A stretch of 5,533 bases of DNA, from the NCBI GenBank assembly GCA_030432815.1, contig JAUILB010000205.1, forward strand, positions 1-5,533. The letters are read 5' to 3'. The stretch's first letter is position 1. Each line of letters starts with the position of its first letter. The translations under genes were made by a program, and so were the position numbers. This DNA is from Alphaproteobacteria bacterium (GTDB taxonomy: Bacteria; Pseudomonadota; Alphaproteobacteria; Sphingomonadales; Emcibacteraceae). Shown here piece by piece: positions 1 to 5,533 of this stretch. The notes beneath the pieces were generated by a model. It was not told where the DNA came from. It worked only from the letters and a program-made list of their open reading frames with translations, and searched no databases.

Positions 1-37
1 TTGAGCAAAATTTATCAGTACTAACGTAATGGTTTAA
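1..37 (+). other. 5' flank, possible tail of an upstream gene
   Basis: This short stretch precedes tsaB. Two + strand frames are open from the window edge: one ends at TAA 22-24 (last residues LSKIYQY) and the other at TAA 27-29 (last residues EQNLSVLT). Either could be the C terminus of an upstream gene, but eight or fewer residues cannot identify it. In several alphaproteobacteria a NifU-like scaffold gene lies upstream of tsaB; that is only a synteny guess. No convincing promoter or Shine-Dalgarno site is visible. Confidence 0.2.
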
Positions 38-730
38 ATGAAAAAAATATTAGCTATCGATACAACTTTAGGGGCTTGTTCTGCAGCAATAGTAGTGGAT
101 GGTCAAGTTATTGCACGTAATAAGGAATTGCGTGCCAGAGGGCATGTGGAACGATTGTTGCCAATGATAGAAGATGTGAGATTGCAGGCAGAAATTGTCC
201 TTTCAGAACTTGATTTTATTGCTGTAACTGTTGGTCCGGGGACTTTTGCCGGTGTTCGCGTTGGACTTTCGGCTGCAAAGGGCTTGGGGCTGGCATTGGA
301 TAAACCGTTAATCCCGATTACTTCAATTGAAGCTTTGGTATATGAATTTTGCTGTAATAATACTGATTTTGAAGGGCAGCTGACTGTATCCATTGATGCA
401 AGAAGAAATGAATTTTATATGCAGGATTTTAATGTTACGGGCGGTATGTTTGAACCAATCAATATTCCACAGGCGCATACTTTTGATGTTGCGGCAAAAC
501 ATCTAGAAAAAAACACCATAACAATAATAGGGAGTGGTGCAAAATTGCTGCTTGATAGAACGGGCGATGAAGTGGCCTGTTTTCAAAACCCTGATGCTGA
601 ATATGTTGGAAAATTGGGATTTAAGAAAATATCTGATGCGGTTTCCTGTCATGATATATTACCACTATACCTACGGGCTCCGGATGCTATTATGCCAGCA
701 CCACTTAATATAGTCGTGACTGATGACTGA
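38..730 (+). CDS. tsaB: tRNA threonylcarbamoyladenosine (t6A) biosynthesis protein TsaB
   Basis: This cytoplasmic protein is the non-catalytic partner of TsaD. With TsaD and TsaE it transfers the threonylcarbamoyl group made by TsaC onto A37 of ANN-decoding tRNAs. The 230-residue length is normal for TsaB. The ASKHA-fold signature is clear: an N-terminal LAIDTT strand (about residues 5-10), an HVERLLPMIEDV helix (36-47) matching the HxxRLLP region of the family, the glycine-rich GPGTFAGVRVG loop (67-77), the AAKGL helix that follows, and a VSIDARRNEFY segment (117-127). ATG 38 is the first possible start, because TAA at 35-37 lies in the same frame; the Shine-Dalgarno sequence is weak. The 3' end overlaps rimI by 8 bases, so the two are very likely co-translated. 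The tsaB-rimI pairing is widespread in bacteria. I see no truncation or missing motif. Confidence 0.96.
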   Translation: MKKILAIDTTLGACSAAIVVDGQVIARNKELRARGHVERLLPMIEDVRLQAEIVLSELDFIAVTVGPGTFAGVRVGLSAAKGLGLALDKPLIPITSIEALVYEFCCNNTDFEGQLTVSIDARRNEFYMQDFNVTGGMFEPINIPQAHTFDVAAKHLEKNTITIIGSGAKLLLDRTGDEVACFQNPDAEYVGKLGFKKISDAVSCHDILPLYLRAPDAIMPAPLNIVVTDD

Positions 731-1202
731 ATTTTCATCACTCCACATTTCGAAAATAGGGGACGCAGGATCAGATTTGCTCGCTCAAATTCATAACCTT
801 TCTTTTGAAGATGATGAAGCACAAAAATGGGATGCTGAGACGTTCGAAGAACTGTTTAAAATAAAGGGTACAGAAGGTTATCTTCTGGAAAAAGATGCCC
901 AGCCTTTAGGTTTTATTTTGTTCCGGCACCTATATGATGAGGCGGAAATTATTACCTTTTGCATATTGCCAAGATGGTGTAATAACGGTTATGCTACTTT
1001 TCTTTTAAAAACGATTATAAAAAGCCTGGAACAAAAGGCTGTCAAAAGGGTATTTCTGGAAGTTCGTGAAAATAATAATGCGGCCATAGGACTTTATCAC
1101 AAATGTTCTTTTAAACAAATTGGTCGTCGCGAAGGATATTATAATAGCAGTCCGGGCAATAAAATTGATGCTCTTGTTATGCAGTTGGAATTAAGCAACT
1201 AA
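723..1202 (+). CDS. rimI: GNAT-family N-alpha-acetyltransferase, RimI type
   Basis: RimI acetylates protein N termini with acetyl-CoA; the E. coli enzyme modifies ribosomal protein S18. The 159-residue chain is a single GNAT domain. The C-terminal half aligns readily with RimI: FLEVRENNNAAIGLYHKCSF (111-130), then the GRREGYY stretch (134-140) and a closing DALVMQLEL strand (149-157). Glu113 and Tyr125 are 12 residues apart, as are the E. coli catalytic pair Glu103 and Tyr115, so both seem retained. The acetyl-CoA loop (84-91, RWCNNGYA) keeps the second half of the GNAT Q/RxxGxG/A pattern, but has Cys86 where Gln or Arg is usual. The ATG lies inside the end of tsaB, giving an 8-base overlap with no strong Shine-Dalgarno site, which suggests translational coupling. 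A different N-terminal acetylation target is possible; the RimI assignment rests on the motifs plus the tsaB neighbourhood. Confidence 0.9.
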   Translation: MTEFSSLHISKIGDAGSDLLAQIHNLSFEDDEAQKWDAETFEELFKIKGTEGYLLEKDAQPLGFILFRHLYDEAEIITFCILPRWCNNGYATFLLKTIIKSLEQKAVKRVFLEVRENNNAAIGLYHKCSFKQIGRREGYYNSSPGNKIDALVMQLELSN

Positions 1203-1219
1203 ACGAACGGCAAAACAAA

Positions 1220-1232
1220 ATAGGAAATTAAT
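1220..1232 (+). promoter_or_regulatory. Ribosome-binding site of fur
   Basis: AGGA at 1222-1225 lies seven bases before ATG 1233 and is a good Shine-Dalgarno match. An in-frame TAG at 1221-1223 overlaps it, which fixes ATG 1233 as the first available start. The 30-base gap after rimI shows no palindrome resembling a Fur or Mur operator. Confidence 0.6.
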
Positions 1233-1643
1233 ATGGCTTCTGAGATAGAAAAATTATGTATAGAAAAAAATATGCGCATGACGGATCAGCGCCGTGTAAT
1301 CGCACGTGTGCTATCGGAAGCAGATGACCATCCTGATGTAGAGGAAGTGTATAGGCGTTCAACTGAGATCGACGATCAGATAAGTATAGCGACCGTGTAT
1401 CGAACAGTCCGTCTCTTTGAAGAAGCTGATATTCTTGAGCGGCACGATTTTAGAGATGGTCGCTCACGTTATGAGCTTGTAACAGAATCCCATCATGATC
1501 ATATGATTGATGTTGAAAGTGGTGAAGTGATTGAATTTGTAGATGATGAAATTGAAAAATTACAAGAGCAAATCGCAGAAAAACTGGGCTATAAACTTAT
1601 AGATCACAGGATGGAACTTTATGGGATCAAGAAAAAAAATTGA
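1233..1643 (+). CDS. fur: Fur/Mur-family metal-responsive transcriptional regulator
   Basis: This is a dimeric DNA-binding repressor that senses Fe2+ or, as in the rhizobial Mur proteins, Mn2+. The 136 residues comprise an N-terminal winged helix (about 1-82), with recognition helix ISIATVYRTVRLFEEA (50-65), and a C-terminal dimerisation and metal domain. The metal ligands fall at the same positions as in E. coli Fur: His33, Glu81, His88 and His90 for one site, and His87, Asp89, Glu108 and His125 for the other. The CxxC pair at 93 and 96 that holds structural zinc in many Fur proteins is absent: Asp93 and Ser96 are found in the HHDHMIDVESGEVIEF segment. This is typical of alphaproteobacterial Fur/Mur and argues against Zur or PerR. 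Whether Fe or Mn is the physiological signal cannot be read from the sequence. The gene is preceded by a good Shine-Dalgarno site and followed by a terminator-like hairpin. Confidence 0.93.
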   Translation: MASEIEKLCIEKNMRMTDQRRVIARVLSEADDHPDVEEVYRRSTEIDDQISIATVYRTVRLFEEADILERHDFRDGRSRYELVTESHHDHMIDVESGEVIEFVDDEIEKLQEQIAEKLGYKLIDHRMELYGIKKKN

Positions 1644-1741
1644 TGCATGCACGGATTAACAGAAATATAGCTATTTTTGTTGATGAGTGGTATAGACGGC
1701 GGCACTGTATGGGTACCTCATGCAGTGTTTGTTTTGTTTGA
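1643..1741 (+). CDS. Doubtful 32-codon ORF between fur and plsC
   Basis: ATG 1643-1645 shares one base with the fur stop codon (TGATG), and the frame runs to TGA 1739-1741, spanning nearly the whole gap. The predicted peptide is 32 residues. Its N-terminal third has the mildly hydrophobic run NIAIFV, the middle is basic (WYRRRH), and the C-terminal part is cysteine-rich with spacing HCx4CxxC. I recognise no family. The coupled start would allow translation without its own Shine-Dalgarno site. The last ten or so codons lie inside the hairpin, so translation would affect its folding. A stop-free run of this length can arise by chance, so this is a candidate only. Confidence 0.15.
   Translation: MHARINRNIAIFVDEWYRRRHCMGTSCSVCFV
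1702..1739 (+). terminator. Terminator-like hairpin with T-rich tract after fur
   Basis: The arms 1703-1713 (CACTGTATGGG) and 1717-1727 (CTCATGCAGTG) pair over 11 base pairs, two of them G-U, around a three-base TAC loop. An extra G-U pair at 1702/1728 is possible. The 3' arm runs straight into a T-rich stretch (1728-1739) interrupted by two G residues. This matches an intrinsic terminator for the tsaB-rimI-fur unit. Because plsC starts only about 13 bases later and has no obvious promoter of its own, partial termination (attenuation) with read-through into plsC is also plausible. The imperfect U tract makes its strength uncertain. Confidence 0.5.
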
Positions 1742-1752
1742 GAACGATATAA

Positions 1753-2550
1753 ATGCGTAAATACTTCAAAATATTGAAAATAGCGATTTATCTCGGGATT
1801 TTGTTGCCTCCGACTATCCTGCTGAAAAAGCTCAGGTTTCCAGGCTATAAAGCCTGGCCCCATTGGGTTCATAAGTCCATGTGTCTTGCGCTTGATGTAC
1901 GTGTTAAAACCTTTGGACATGCATTGGAAGGCTCCCCTACGTTATTTGTATGCAACCATGTGTCCTATCTGGATATCATTATTCTTGGACATATTATTAA
2001 AGGGTGCTTTATAGCGAAAAGAGATATGATTGATTGGCCTGTACTTGGCTATCTATCCACATTACAACGCACAATTTTTATTGACCGTGAAAAAAGAGCT
2101 GAGGTGCAAACTCAACGGCAGGAAATACAGGATCGTATTAAGGGTGGGGATAGCTTGATCCTGTTTCCTGAAGGTACAACCTCTAATGGAGGTGTGGTTC
2201 TTCCTTTTAAAAGTTCATTATTTGGCGTGACTGAAAATTATATTCATCCGATGGCTGACGGGGAAGGAAGGCCAATTGATTTAATGGTACAGCCAGTGAC
2301 TTTGGTTTATAAGCGTATCAATTGTATGCCGACAAACAGAACCAACAGGAATAAGATCGCATGGTATGGCGATATGGACATTGGACCACATTTCAAAGAA
2401 TTTTTAAATCAACAGAATGTAGAGGTTGAAGTTCATTTTCTGGAACCGGTTTCCAGAAATCTGTTTAAAACGAGAAAAGAATTATCGGCATATTGTCAAC
2501 GTTCTGTTGAACGTAAATTGGAAGATCGTCTAAGACGTGCGTCAGAGTAG
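1753..2550 (+). CDS. plsC: 1-acyl-sn-glycerol-3-phosphate acyltransferase (PlsC/LPLAT family)
   Basis: PlsC-family enzymes transfer a fatty acyl group to the sn-2 position of lysophosphatidic acid to make phosphatidic acid at the inner membrane. The 265-residue protein opens with a hydrophobic helix (about 7-24) that should anchor it, after a basic MRKYFK start. The acyltransferase motifs occur in order: NHVSYLD with the catalytic His69-x4-Asp74, the TIFIDRE block (107-113, Arg112) that contributes to glycerol-phosphate binding, FPEGTTS (138-144), and the VQPVTLVY strand (179-186). The C-terminal tail (240-265) is highly charged. ATG 1753 directly follows an in-frame TAA at 1750-1752, so it is the first possible start. 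Only a weak GAGAAC precedes it. A related function, acylation of lyso-ornithine lipid (OlsA), uses the same fold and cannot be excluded in an alphaproteobacterium. The stop codon is embedded in the Shine-Dalgarno region of miaB. Confidence 0.9.
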   Translation: MRKYFKILKIAIYLGILLPPTILLKKLRFPGYKAWPHWVHKSMCLALDVRVKTFGHALEGSPTLFVCNHVSYLDIIILGHIIKGCFIAKRDMIDWPVLGYLSTLQRTIFIDREKRAEVQTQRQEIQDRIKGGDSLILFPEGTTSNGGVVLPFKSSLFGVTENYIHPMADGEGRPIDLMVQPVTLVYKRINCMPTNRTNRNKIAWYGDMDIGPHFKEFLNQQNVEVEVHFLEPVSRNLFKTRKELSAYCQRSVERKLEDRLRRASE

Positions 2551-2561
2551 GAAGAAAAGTG
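2549..2561 (+). promoter_or_regulatory. Ribosome-binding site and GTG start of miaB
   Basis: AGGAAG at 2549-2554 overlaps the plsC stop codon (TAG 2548-2550) and lies four bases before GTG 2559. The next in-frame ATG (codon 14) would remove Cys12, an essential cluster ligand, so the GTG is the right start. Ribosomes finishing plsC would occupy this site, which points to translational coupling. Confidence 0.7.
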
Positions 2562-3917
2562 AAAAAAAAGTTTTATATCAAAACATATGGTTGTCAGATG
2601 AATGTTTATGATACCGAACGTATGATTGATGTAATGGCACCGGAAGGATATGAAGAAACGGATAGCCCTGAAGGTGCTGACCTTGTTGTATTGAATACAT
2701 GTCATATTCGTGAAAAGGCGGCTGAAAAAGTATATTCAGATATTGGCCGGATAAAAAAAATGAAGCAGGCCAAAAACGATGCTGGAGAAGATATGATTTT
2801 AGCTGTGGGCGGATGTGTCGCTCAAGCTGAGGGCGCAGAAATTATGAAACGAGCCCCTGTTGTTGATATGGTTTTTGGACCACAGACATACCATAATCTT
2901 CCAAATATGATAAACAAATCACTGGCGTTAAAATCCCGTGGTGAGAAATCCAGAATTCTTGATACTGATCTTGCTGTTGATGAAAAATTCGACCAGCTAT
3001 CAAAAAAGGCCGTGAAGAAGAAACCGACGGCGTTTCTTACTATTCAGGAAGGATGCGACAAGTTTTGTACATTTTGTGTTGTACCCTATACCAGAGGATC
3101 AGAATTTTCACGCTCAATTGATGATATCATGAGCGATGCCAGAAAACTGGCGGCGGCTGGCGTGGTTGAAGTAACGCTGTTAGGGCAGAATGTTAATGCG
3201 TTTCATGGTGTTTCATCAGATGGTGAGGAGTGGGGACTTGCTCAGCTCATTAGGAAACTGTCCAAAATAGACGGGTTTGAGCGCATCCGCTATACTACAT
3301 CGCACCCACATGATATGACGGATGAGCTTCTTGAAGTACATCGTGATGTGGAAGAGTGTATGCCATATCTTCACCTACCGGTACAGGCAGGATCCGACAA
3401 GATTTTAAAGGCAATGAACAGAACTCATAATAGTGCAACTTATATCGAAATCATAAGAAAACTTCGTGAACACCGACCGGATATTGCACTTTCAGGGGAT
3501 TTTATTGTTGGCTTTCCCGGTGAAACTGAAGAAGACTTTGAGCAAACAATGAAACTGGTTCGTAACGTCAGATATGCACAGGCTTTTAGTTTTAAATATA
3601 GTCCAAGGCCAGGTACACCAGCAGCGCAACTCGAAGATCAGATTGATGAAAATATTAAATCAGAAAGACTTACGCGATTGCAGGCACTTTTAAAAGAACA
3701 ACAAACAGAATTTAACAATAGTGTCATTGGTAAAACCCTCTCTGTTTTAGTAGAAGCACCGGGGAAAACTGCTGACACAGTGTTTGGTCGTAGCCCTTAT
3801 ATGCAGGCGGTACAGGTTAATGTCGGTGAAAAAGATATTGAAAATCTTGTTGGTAGGATAGTTAATGTAAAAATCAATGAAGGCGGGCCTTTTAACATTC
3901 AAGGTGTACTTGCCTAA
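2559..3917 (+). CDS. miaB: tRNA-2-methylthio-N6-dimethylallyladenosine synthase MiaB
   Basis: MiaB is a cytoplasmic radical-SAM methylthiotransferase that converts i6A37 of UNN-decoding tRNAs to ms2i6A. It is 452 residues, a full-length member. The N-terminal UPF0004 domain carries the three ligands of the auxiliary [4Fe-4S] cluster: Cys12 (YGCQMN), Cys48 (NTCHIREKA) and Cys86 (GGCVAQ). The radical-SAM domain starts near 155 with Cys166-x3-Cys170-x2-Cys173 (GCDKFCTFCVVPYTRG). Other family segments follow: LLGQNVNA (207-214), TTSHP (246-250), LHLPVQAGSD (271-280), and GDFIVGFPGET (313-323). A C-terminal TRAM domain (about 384-448) should bind tRNA. The NTCHIREKA and GQNVNAF wording favours MiaB over RimO or MtaB. 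The start codon is GTG with a strong Shine-Dalgarno site. It sits immediately upstream of phoH and ybeY, as in E. coli. All six cluster cysteines are present. Confidence 0.98.
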   Translation: MKKKFYIKTYGCQMNVYDTERMIDVMAPEGYEETDSPEGADLVVLNTCHIREKAAEKVYSDIGRIKKMKQAKNDAGEDMILAVGGCVAQAEGAEIMKRAPVVDMVFGPQTYHNLPNMINKSLALKSRGEKSRILDTDLAVDEKFDQLSKKAVKKKPTAFLTIQEGCDKFCTFCVVPYTRGSEFSRSIDDIMSDARKLAAAGVVEVTLLGQNVNAFHGVSSDGEEWGLAQLIRKLSKIDGFERIRYTTSHPHDMTDELLEVHRDVEECMPYLHLPVQAGSDKILKAMNRTHNSATYIEIIRKLREHRPDIALSGDFIVGFPGETEEDFEQTMKLVRNVRYAQAFSFKYSPRPGTPAAQLEDQIDENIKSERLTRLQALLKEQQTEFNNSVIGKTLSVLVEAPGKTADTVFGRSPYMQAVQVNVGEKDIENLVGRIVNVKINEGGPFNIQGVLA

Positions 3918-3940
3918 GCATTATGGATAAAATTTAACTT

Positions 3941-4942
3941 ATGAAACAAAAAAGTGATAACAATATTATCTCCAGTGTTCTTGAATTCGAGGACAATTTA
4001 TTGCTTCCGGCACTTTTTGGTGAACATAACTCAAATCTTGCCAGGATAGAAAATGAATTCGGGTGTACTTTATCCGGTAAAGGAAATTTACTGTCGGTAG
4101 AGGGATCAGAAGAAGCTTGTAATTTATCAAGGGATGTTCTTTATAACCTTTATAGTCGGTTGGAGCAGGGTCATGATGTTACAAGTGATGATGTGGATGG
4201 TGCTATCAGGTTGGTTACCATGCTTGACAGTCCGACTGTTAATTATGCGGCGCCAAGGGAAGTTGCTTTTGACGGTAAAGATGTTATCAGAACAAGCAAA
4301 ACTATTATTTCACCGCGGTCGGTAAATCAGGCAAAATATATTAAAGCGTTAAAAAACGGGAATATGACCTTCGGGTTAGGGCCCGCAGGTACAGGTAAGA
4401 CGTTTCTTGCTGTGGCAATGGCTGTATCCTATCTTATTGAGGGCAAAGTTGAACGGATCATTTTATCCCGTCCGGCGGTCGAGGCGGGTGAAAAATTGGG
4501 TTTCCTGCCTGGTGATATGAAGGAAAAAGTTGACCCGTATTTGCGCCCTTTGTATGACGCATTAGGCAAGATGATTTCAATGGAACAAACAGAAAAGCGT
4601 CTTGAACGTGGAGAGATTGAAATTGCACCGCTTGCCTTTATGCGTGGGCGAACCCTGTCCGATGCATTTGTTATACTTGACGAAGCACAAAATACCACGC
4701 CAATGCAAATGAAAATGTTTCTTACCCGATTTGGCCAGAACTGCCATATGGTTATTTGTGGTGATCCTTCACAGGTAGACCTTCCAGATGGAAATATATC
4801 TGGCTTAAAGGATGCCGTCGATACACTGACAGGAATAAAAGATATTTCATTTATTTGGTTTGATGATACTGATGTTGTTCGCCATAAACTGGTTGGAAAA
4901 ATTGTCAAAGCATATGACCGGAAAGAAAGAAGTAAACCATAA
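3941..4942 (+). CDS. ybeZ: PhoH-like ATPase YbeZ
   Basis: This is a cytoplasmic P-loop ATPase of the PhoH family; the ybeZ branch is associated with YbeY and RNA or ribosome metabolism, though the exact reaction is not settled. The protein is 333 residues, usual for YbeZ. An N-terminal region (about 18-80) resembles the KH-like RNA-binding part of the family (LFGEHNSNLARIENEFG). The ATPase core follows: Walker A GPAGTGKT (147-154), the SRPAVEAGEKLGFLPGD signature (176-192), Walker B VILDEAQ (244-250), and GDPSQVD (274-280), all hallmarks of PhoH proteins. ATG 3941 is the first start available, because TAA at 3935-3937 is in frame. A GGATAA at 3925-3930 is a weak and somewhat distant Shine-Dalgarno candidate. 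The gene follows miaB after 23 bases and its stop shares one base with the ybeY start. The family name PhoH comes from a phosphate-starvation gene, but this context favours the YbeZ role. Confidence 0.95.
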   Translation: MKQKSDNNIISSVLEFEDNLLLPALFGEHNSNLARIENEFGCTLSGKGNLLSVEGSEEACNLSRDVLYNLYSRLEQGHDVTSDDVDGAIRLVTMLDSPTVNYAAPREVAFDGKDVIRTSKTIISPRSVNQAKYIKALKNGNMTFGLGPAGTGKTFLAVAMAVSYLIEGKVERIILSRPAVEAGEKLGFLPGDMKEKVDPYLRPLYDALGKMISMEQTEKRLERGEIEIAPLAFMRGRTLSDAFVILDEAQNTTPMQMKMFLTRFGQNCHMVICGDPSQVDLPDGNISGLKDAVDTLTGIKDISFIWFDDTDVVRHKLVGKIVKAYDRKERSKP

Positions 4943-5475
4943 TGCTACTCCCTGAAGGTTTAATTCTTGAGGTTTCAGTGGATTTTGACGGCTGGCATAG
5001 CGAACTATCCGACTATAAAAAAATTATCAATAATGTAATTCATCAGATTGTGATAAATGTGCCGGAAGGAAAGCAATTATCAAAATTTCAGCATTTGGAA
5101 CTAGGTATTATCCTTTGTGATGATGCTTTTATAAAACATCTAAACAAAACGTATCGAAACCAGAATAATGTGACTAATGTACTTTCTTTTGAAGGGTTAA
5201 GCCCCGATCAGGCAATAGCAATGTTGCAAACTGATGCACCTGCTCAGGCTTTCCCGCAAAGTCTTGGGGAAGTATATATTGCATATGAAACGTTAAAACG
5301 TGAGGCAGAAGCGGGGAATATCGCTTTCCGTAATCATTTTACGCATCTTATTCTTCATGGAATATTGCATCTGCTGGGGTATGACCATATTGAAGACAAT
5401 GAAGCAGAAATAATGGAAGCTATTGAAACAAAATTATTGAGCAATCTTGCTATTGACGATCCATATGCAGCGTGA
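4942..5475 (+). CDS. ybeY: Endoribonuclease / rRNA maturation factor YbeY
   Basis: YbeY is a zinc-dependent single-strand endoribonuclease needed for 16S rRNA 3'-end processing and 70S quality control in several bacteria. The defining motif HGILHLLGYDH (139-149) supplies three zinc ligands: His139, His143 and His149. The family segment LNKTYRNQNNVTNVLSFEG (67-85) and the LGEVYIAYETLKREA strand-helix (108-122) are also recognisable. At 177 residues it is slightly longer than E. coli YbeY, with extra length before the core and an insert around 86-105 (LSPDQAIAMLQTDAPAQAFP), as is common in alphaproteobacteria. The start ATG overlaps the phoH stop (TAATG). The purine-rich end of phoH (about 4920-4932) can serve as the ribosome-binding site, so the two should be translated together. 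An intact active site and the adjacent YbeZ support a normal role. Confidence 0.96.
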   Translation: MLLPEGLILEVSVDFDGWHSELSDYKKIINNVIHQIVINVPEGKQLSKFQHLELGIILCDDAFIKHLNKTYRNQNNVTNVLSFEGLSPDQAIAMLQTDAPAQAFPQSLGEVYIAYETLKREAEAGNIAFRNHFTHLILHGILHLLGYDHIEDNEAEIMEAIETKLLSNLAIDDPYAA

Positions 5476-5497
5476 AATAGTAAATTTGAAATTTTAT

Positions 5498-5505
5498 AGA
5501 GAGGA
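5498..5505 (+). promoter_or_regulatory. Shine-Dalgarno-like site after ybeY
   Basis: AGAGAGGA is a strong match to the 16S rRNA anti-Shine-Dalgarno sequence. It lies 14 bases before ATG 5520, longer than the usual spacing. No ATG, GTG or TTG in that frame lies closer, since TGA at 5487-5489 closes the frame upstream. It most likely serves the gene that begins at 5520. Confidence 0.45.
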
Positions 5506-5519
5506 TCAAATATAAAGCC

Positions 5520-5533
5520 ATGCCGGCATCAAC
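5520..5533 (+). CDS. Start of a downstream gene, probably CorC/YbeX family (partial)
   Basis: ATG 5520 begins a frame reading M-P-A-S before the window ends, with a Shine-Dalgarno-like sequence 14 bases upstream and 44 bases after the ybeY stop. Four residues cannot show function. In E. coli and many alphaproteobacteria the gene after ybeY is ybeX/corC, a CBS-domain protein of the CorC/hemolysin family, followed by lnt; the assignment is inferred from that order alone. No terminator is visible between ybeY and this start, so it is probably in the same transcript. Confidence 0.4.

Noticed and set aside
103..393. Minus-strand ORF of 96 codons opposite tsaB
   Set aside because: It lies wholly within tsaB, whose protein has clear family motifs. 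The antisense product is low-complexity Ser/Thr/Pro-rich and matches no family I recognise.
1644..1651. TGCATGCA palindrome just after fur, as a possible Fur/Mur operator
   Set aside because: Eight bases are too short, no flanking bases extend it toward a Fur box or Mur site, and it lies downstream of fur with no visible promoter.
1691..1696. TATAGA as a possible -10 element of a plsC promoter
   Set aside because: No -35-like hexamer occurs at a suitable distance upstream, and the terminator-like hairpin would then lie in the leader. This is not enough to call a promoter.
1627..1920. Minus-strand ORF of 97 codons spanning the fur end, the gap and the plsC start
   Set aside because: It overlaps two well-supported genes, shows no recognisable motif, and has no supporting ribosome-binding site that I could see. 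It is most simply a chance open frame.
2496..2705. Minus-strand ORF of 69 codons across the plsC-miaB junction
   Set aside because: It is antisense to two well-supported genes, has no family features, and is of a length expected by chance.
4134..4325. Plus-strand 63-codon ORF inside phoH
   Set aside because: It is an out-of-frame reading of the phoH N-terminal region, which is itself a normal part of that family.
4429..4908. Minus-strand ORF of 159 codons opposite the phoH ATPase domain
   Set aside because: It is long, but entirely antisense to the Walker A-to-GDPSQ part of phoH. Its translation has no domain signature, and the strand opposite a conserved coding region is often open.
5484..5496. 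AAATT-TGA-AATTT inverted repeat after ybeY as a terminator
   Set aside because: The stem is five A-T pairs only, with no T tract after it. It would be too weak to terminate transcription.

Overview
The window looks like a piece of a low-GC alphaproteobacterial chromosome. It is AT-rich: two 60-base lines counted by hand gave 25/60 and 29/60 G+C, and an intergenic line gave 17/60. Two things point to Alphaproteobacteria: the gene order tsaB-rimI-fur-plsC-miaB-phoH(ybeZ)-ybeY, and a Fur protein of the type that keeps all metal-binding histidines and acids but lacks the CxxC structural zinc site. The order or genus cannot be read from the sequence alone. All seven complete genes lie on the + strand, tightly packed, as expected for one or two co-transcribed units.

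Layout: 1-37 is a short flank, possibly the tail of an upstream gene. 38-730 is tsaB (t6A tRNA modification). 723-1202 is rimI (GNAT N-alpha-acetyltransferase), overlapping tsaB by 8 bases. 1233-1643 is a Fur/Mur-family metalloregulator. 1644-1752 is the only sizeable gap; it holds a hairpin plus T-rich tract that resembles an intrinsic terminator or attenuator, and a doubtful 32-codon ORF that begins on the fur stop codon. 1753-2550 is plsC (membrane lysophospholipid acyltransferase). 2559-3917 is miaB (ms2i6A tRNA methylthiotransferase, GTG start). 3941-4942 is the PhoH-like ATPase ybeZ. 4942-5475 is ybeY (endoribonuclease, sharing one base with phoH). 5476-5533 holds a ribosome-binding-like site and the first codons of a further gene, probably corC/ybeX by synteny.

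How the genes fit together: five of the seven serve translation or its quality. TsaB and MiaB modify tRNA positions 37 and are needed for accurate decoding, RimI acetylates N termini of proteins including ribosomal protein S18 in E. coli, and YbeY with its neighbour YbeZ acts in rRNA maturation and ribosome quality control. A metal regulator and a phospholipid acyltransferase sit between the two translation blocks. MiaB needs two [4Fe-4S] clusters, so a Fur-family regulator next door is suggestive, but no Fur/Mur operator was found here.

I see no mobile element, CRISPR array, RNA gene, or evidence of horizontal transfer, and no credible undescribed system. The points worth a second look are the fur-plsC gap (hairpin and small ORF), an unusual acetyl-CoA loop in RimI, and the CxxC-less Fur.
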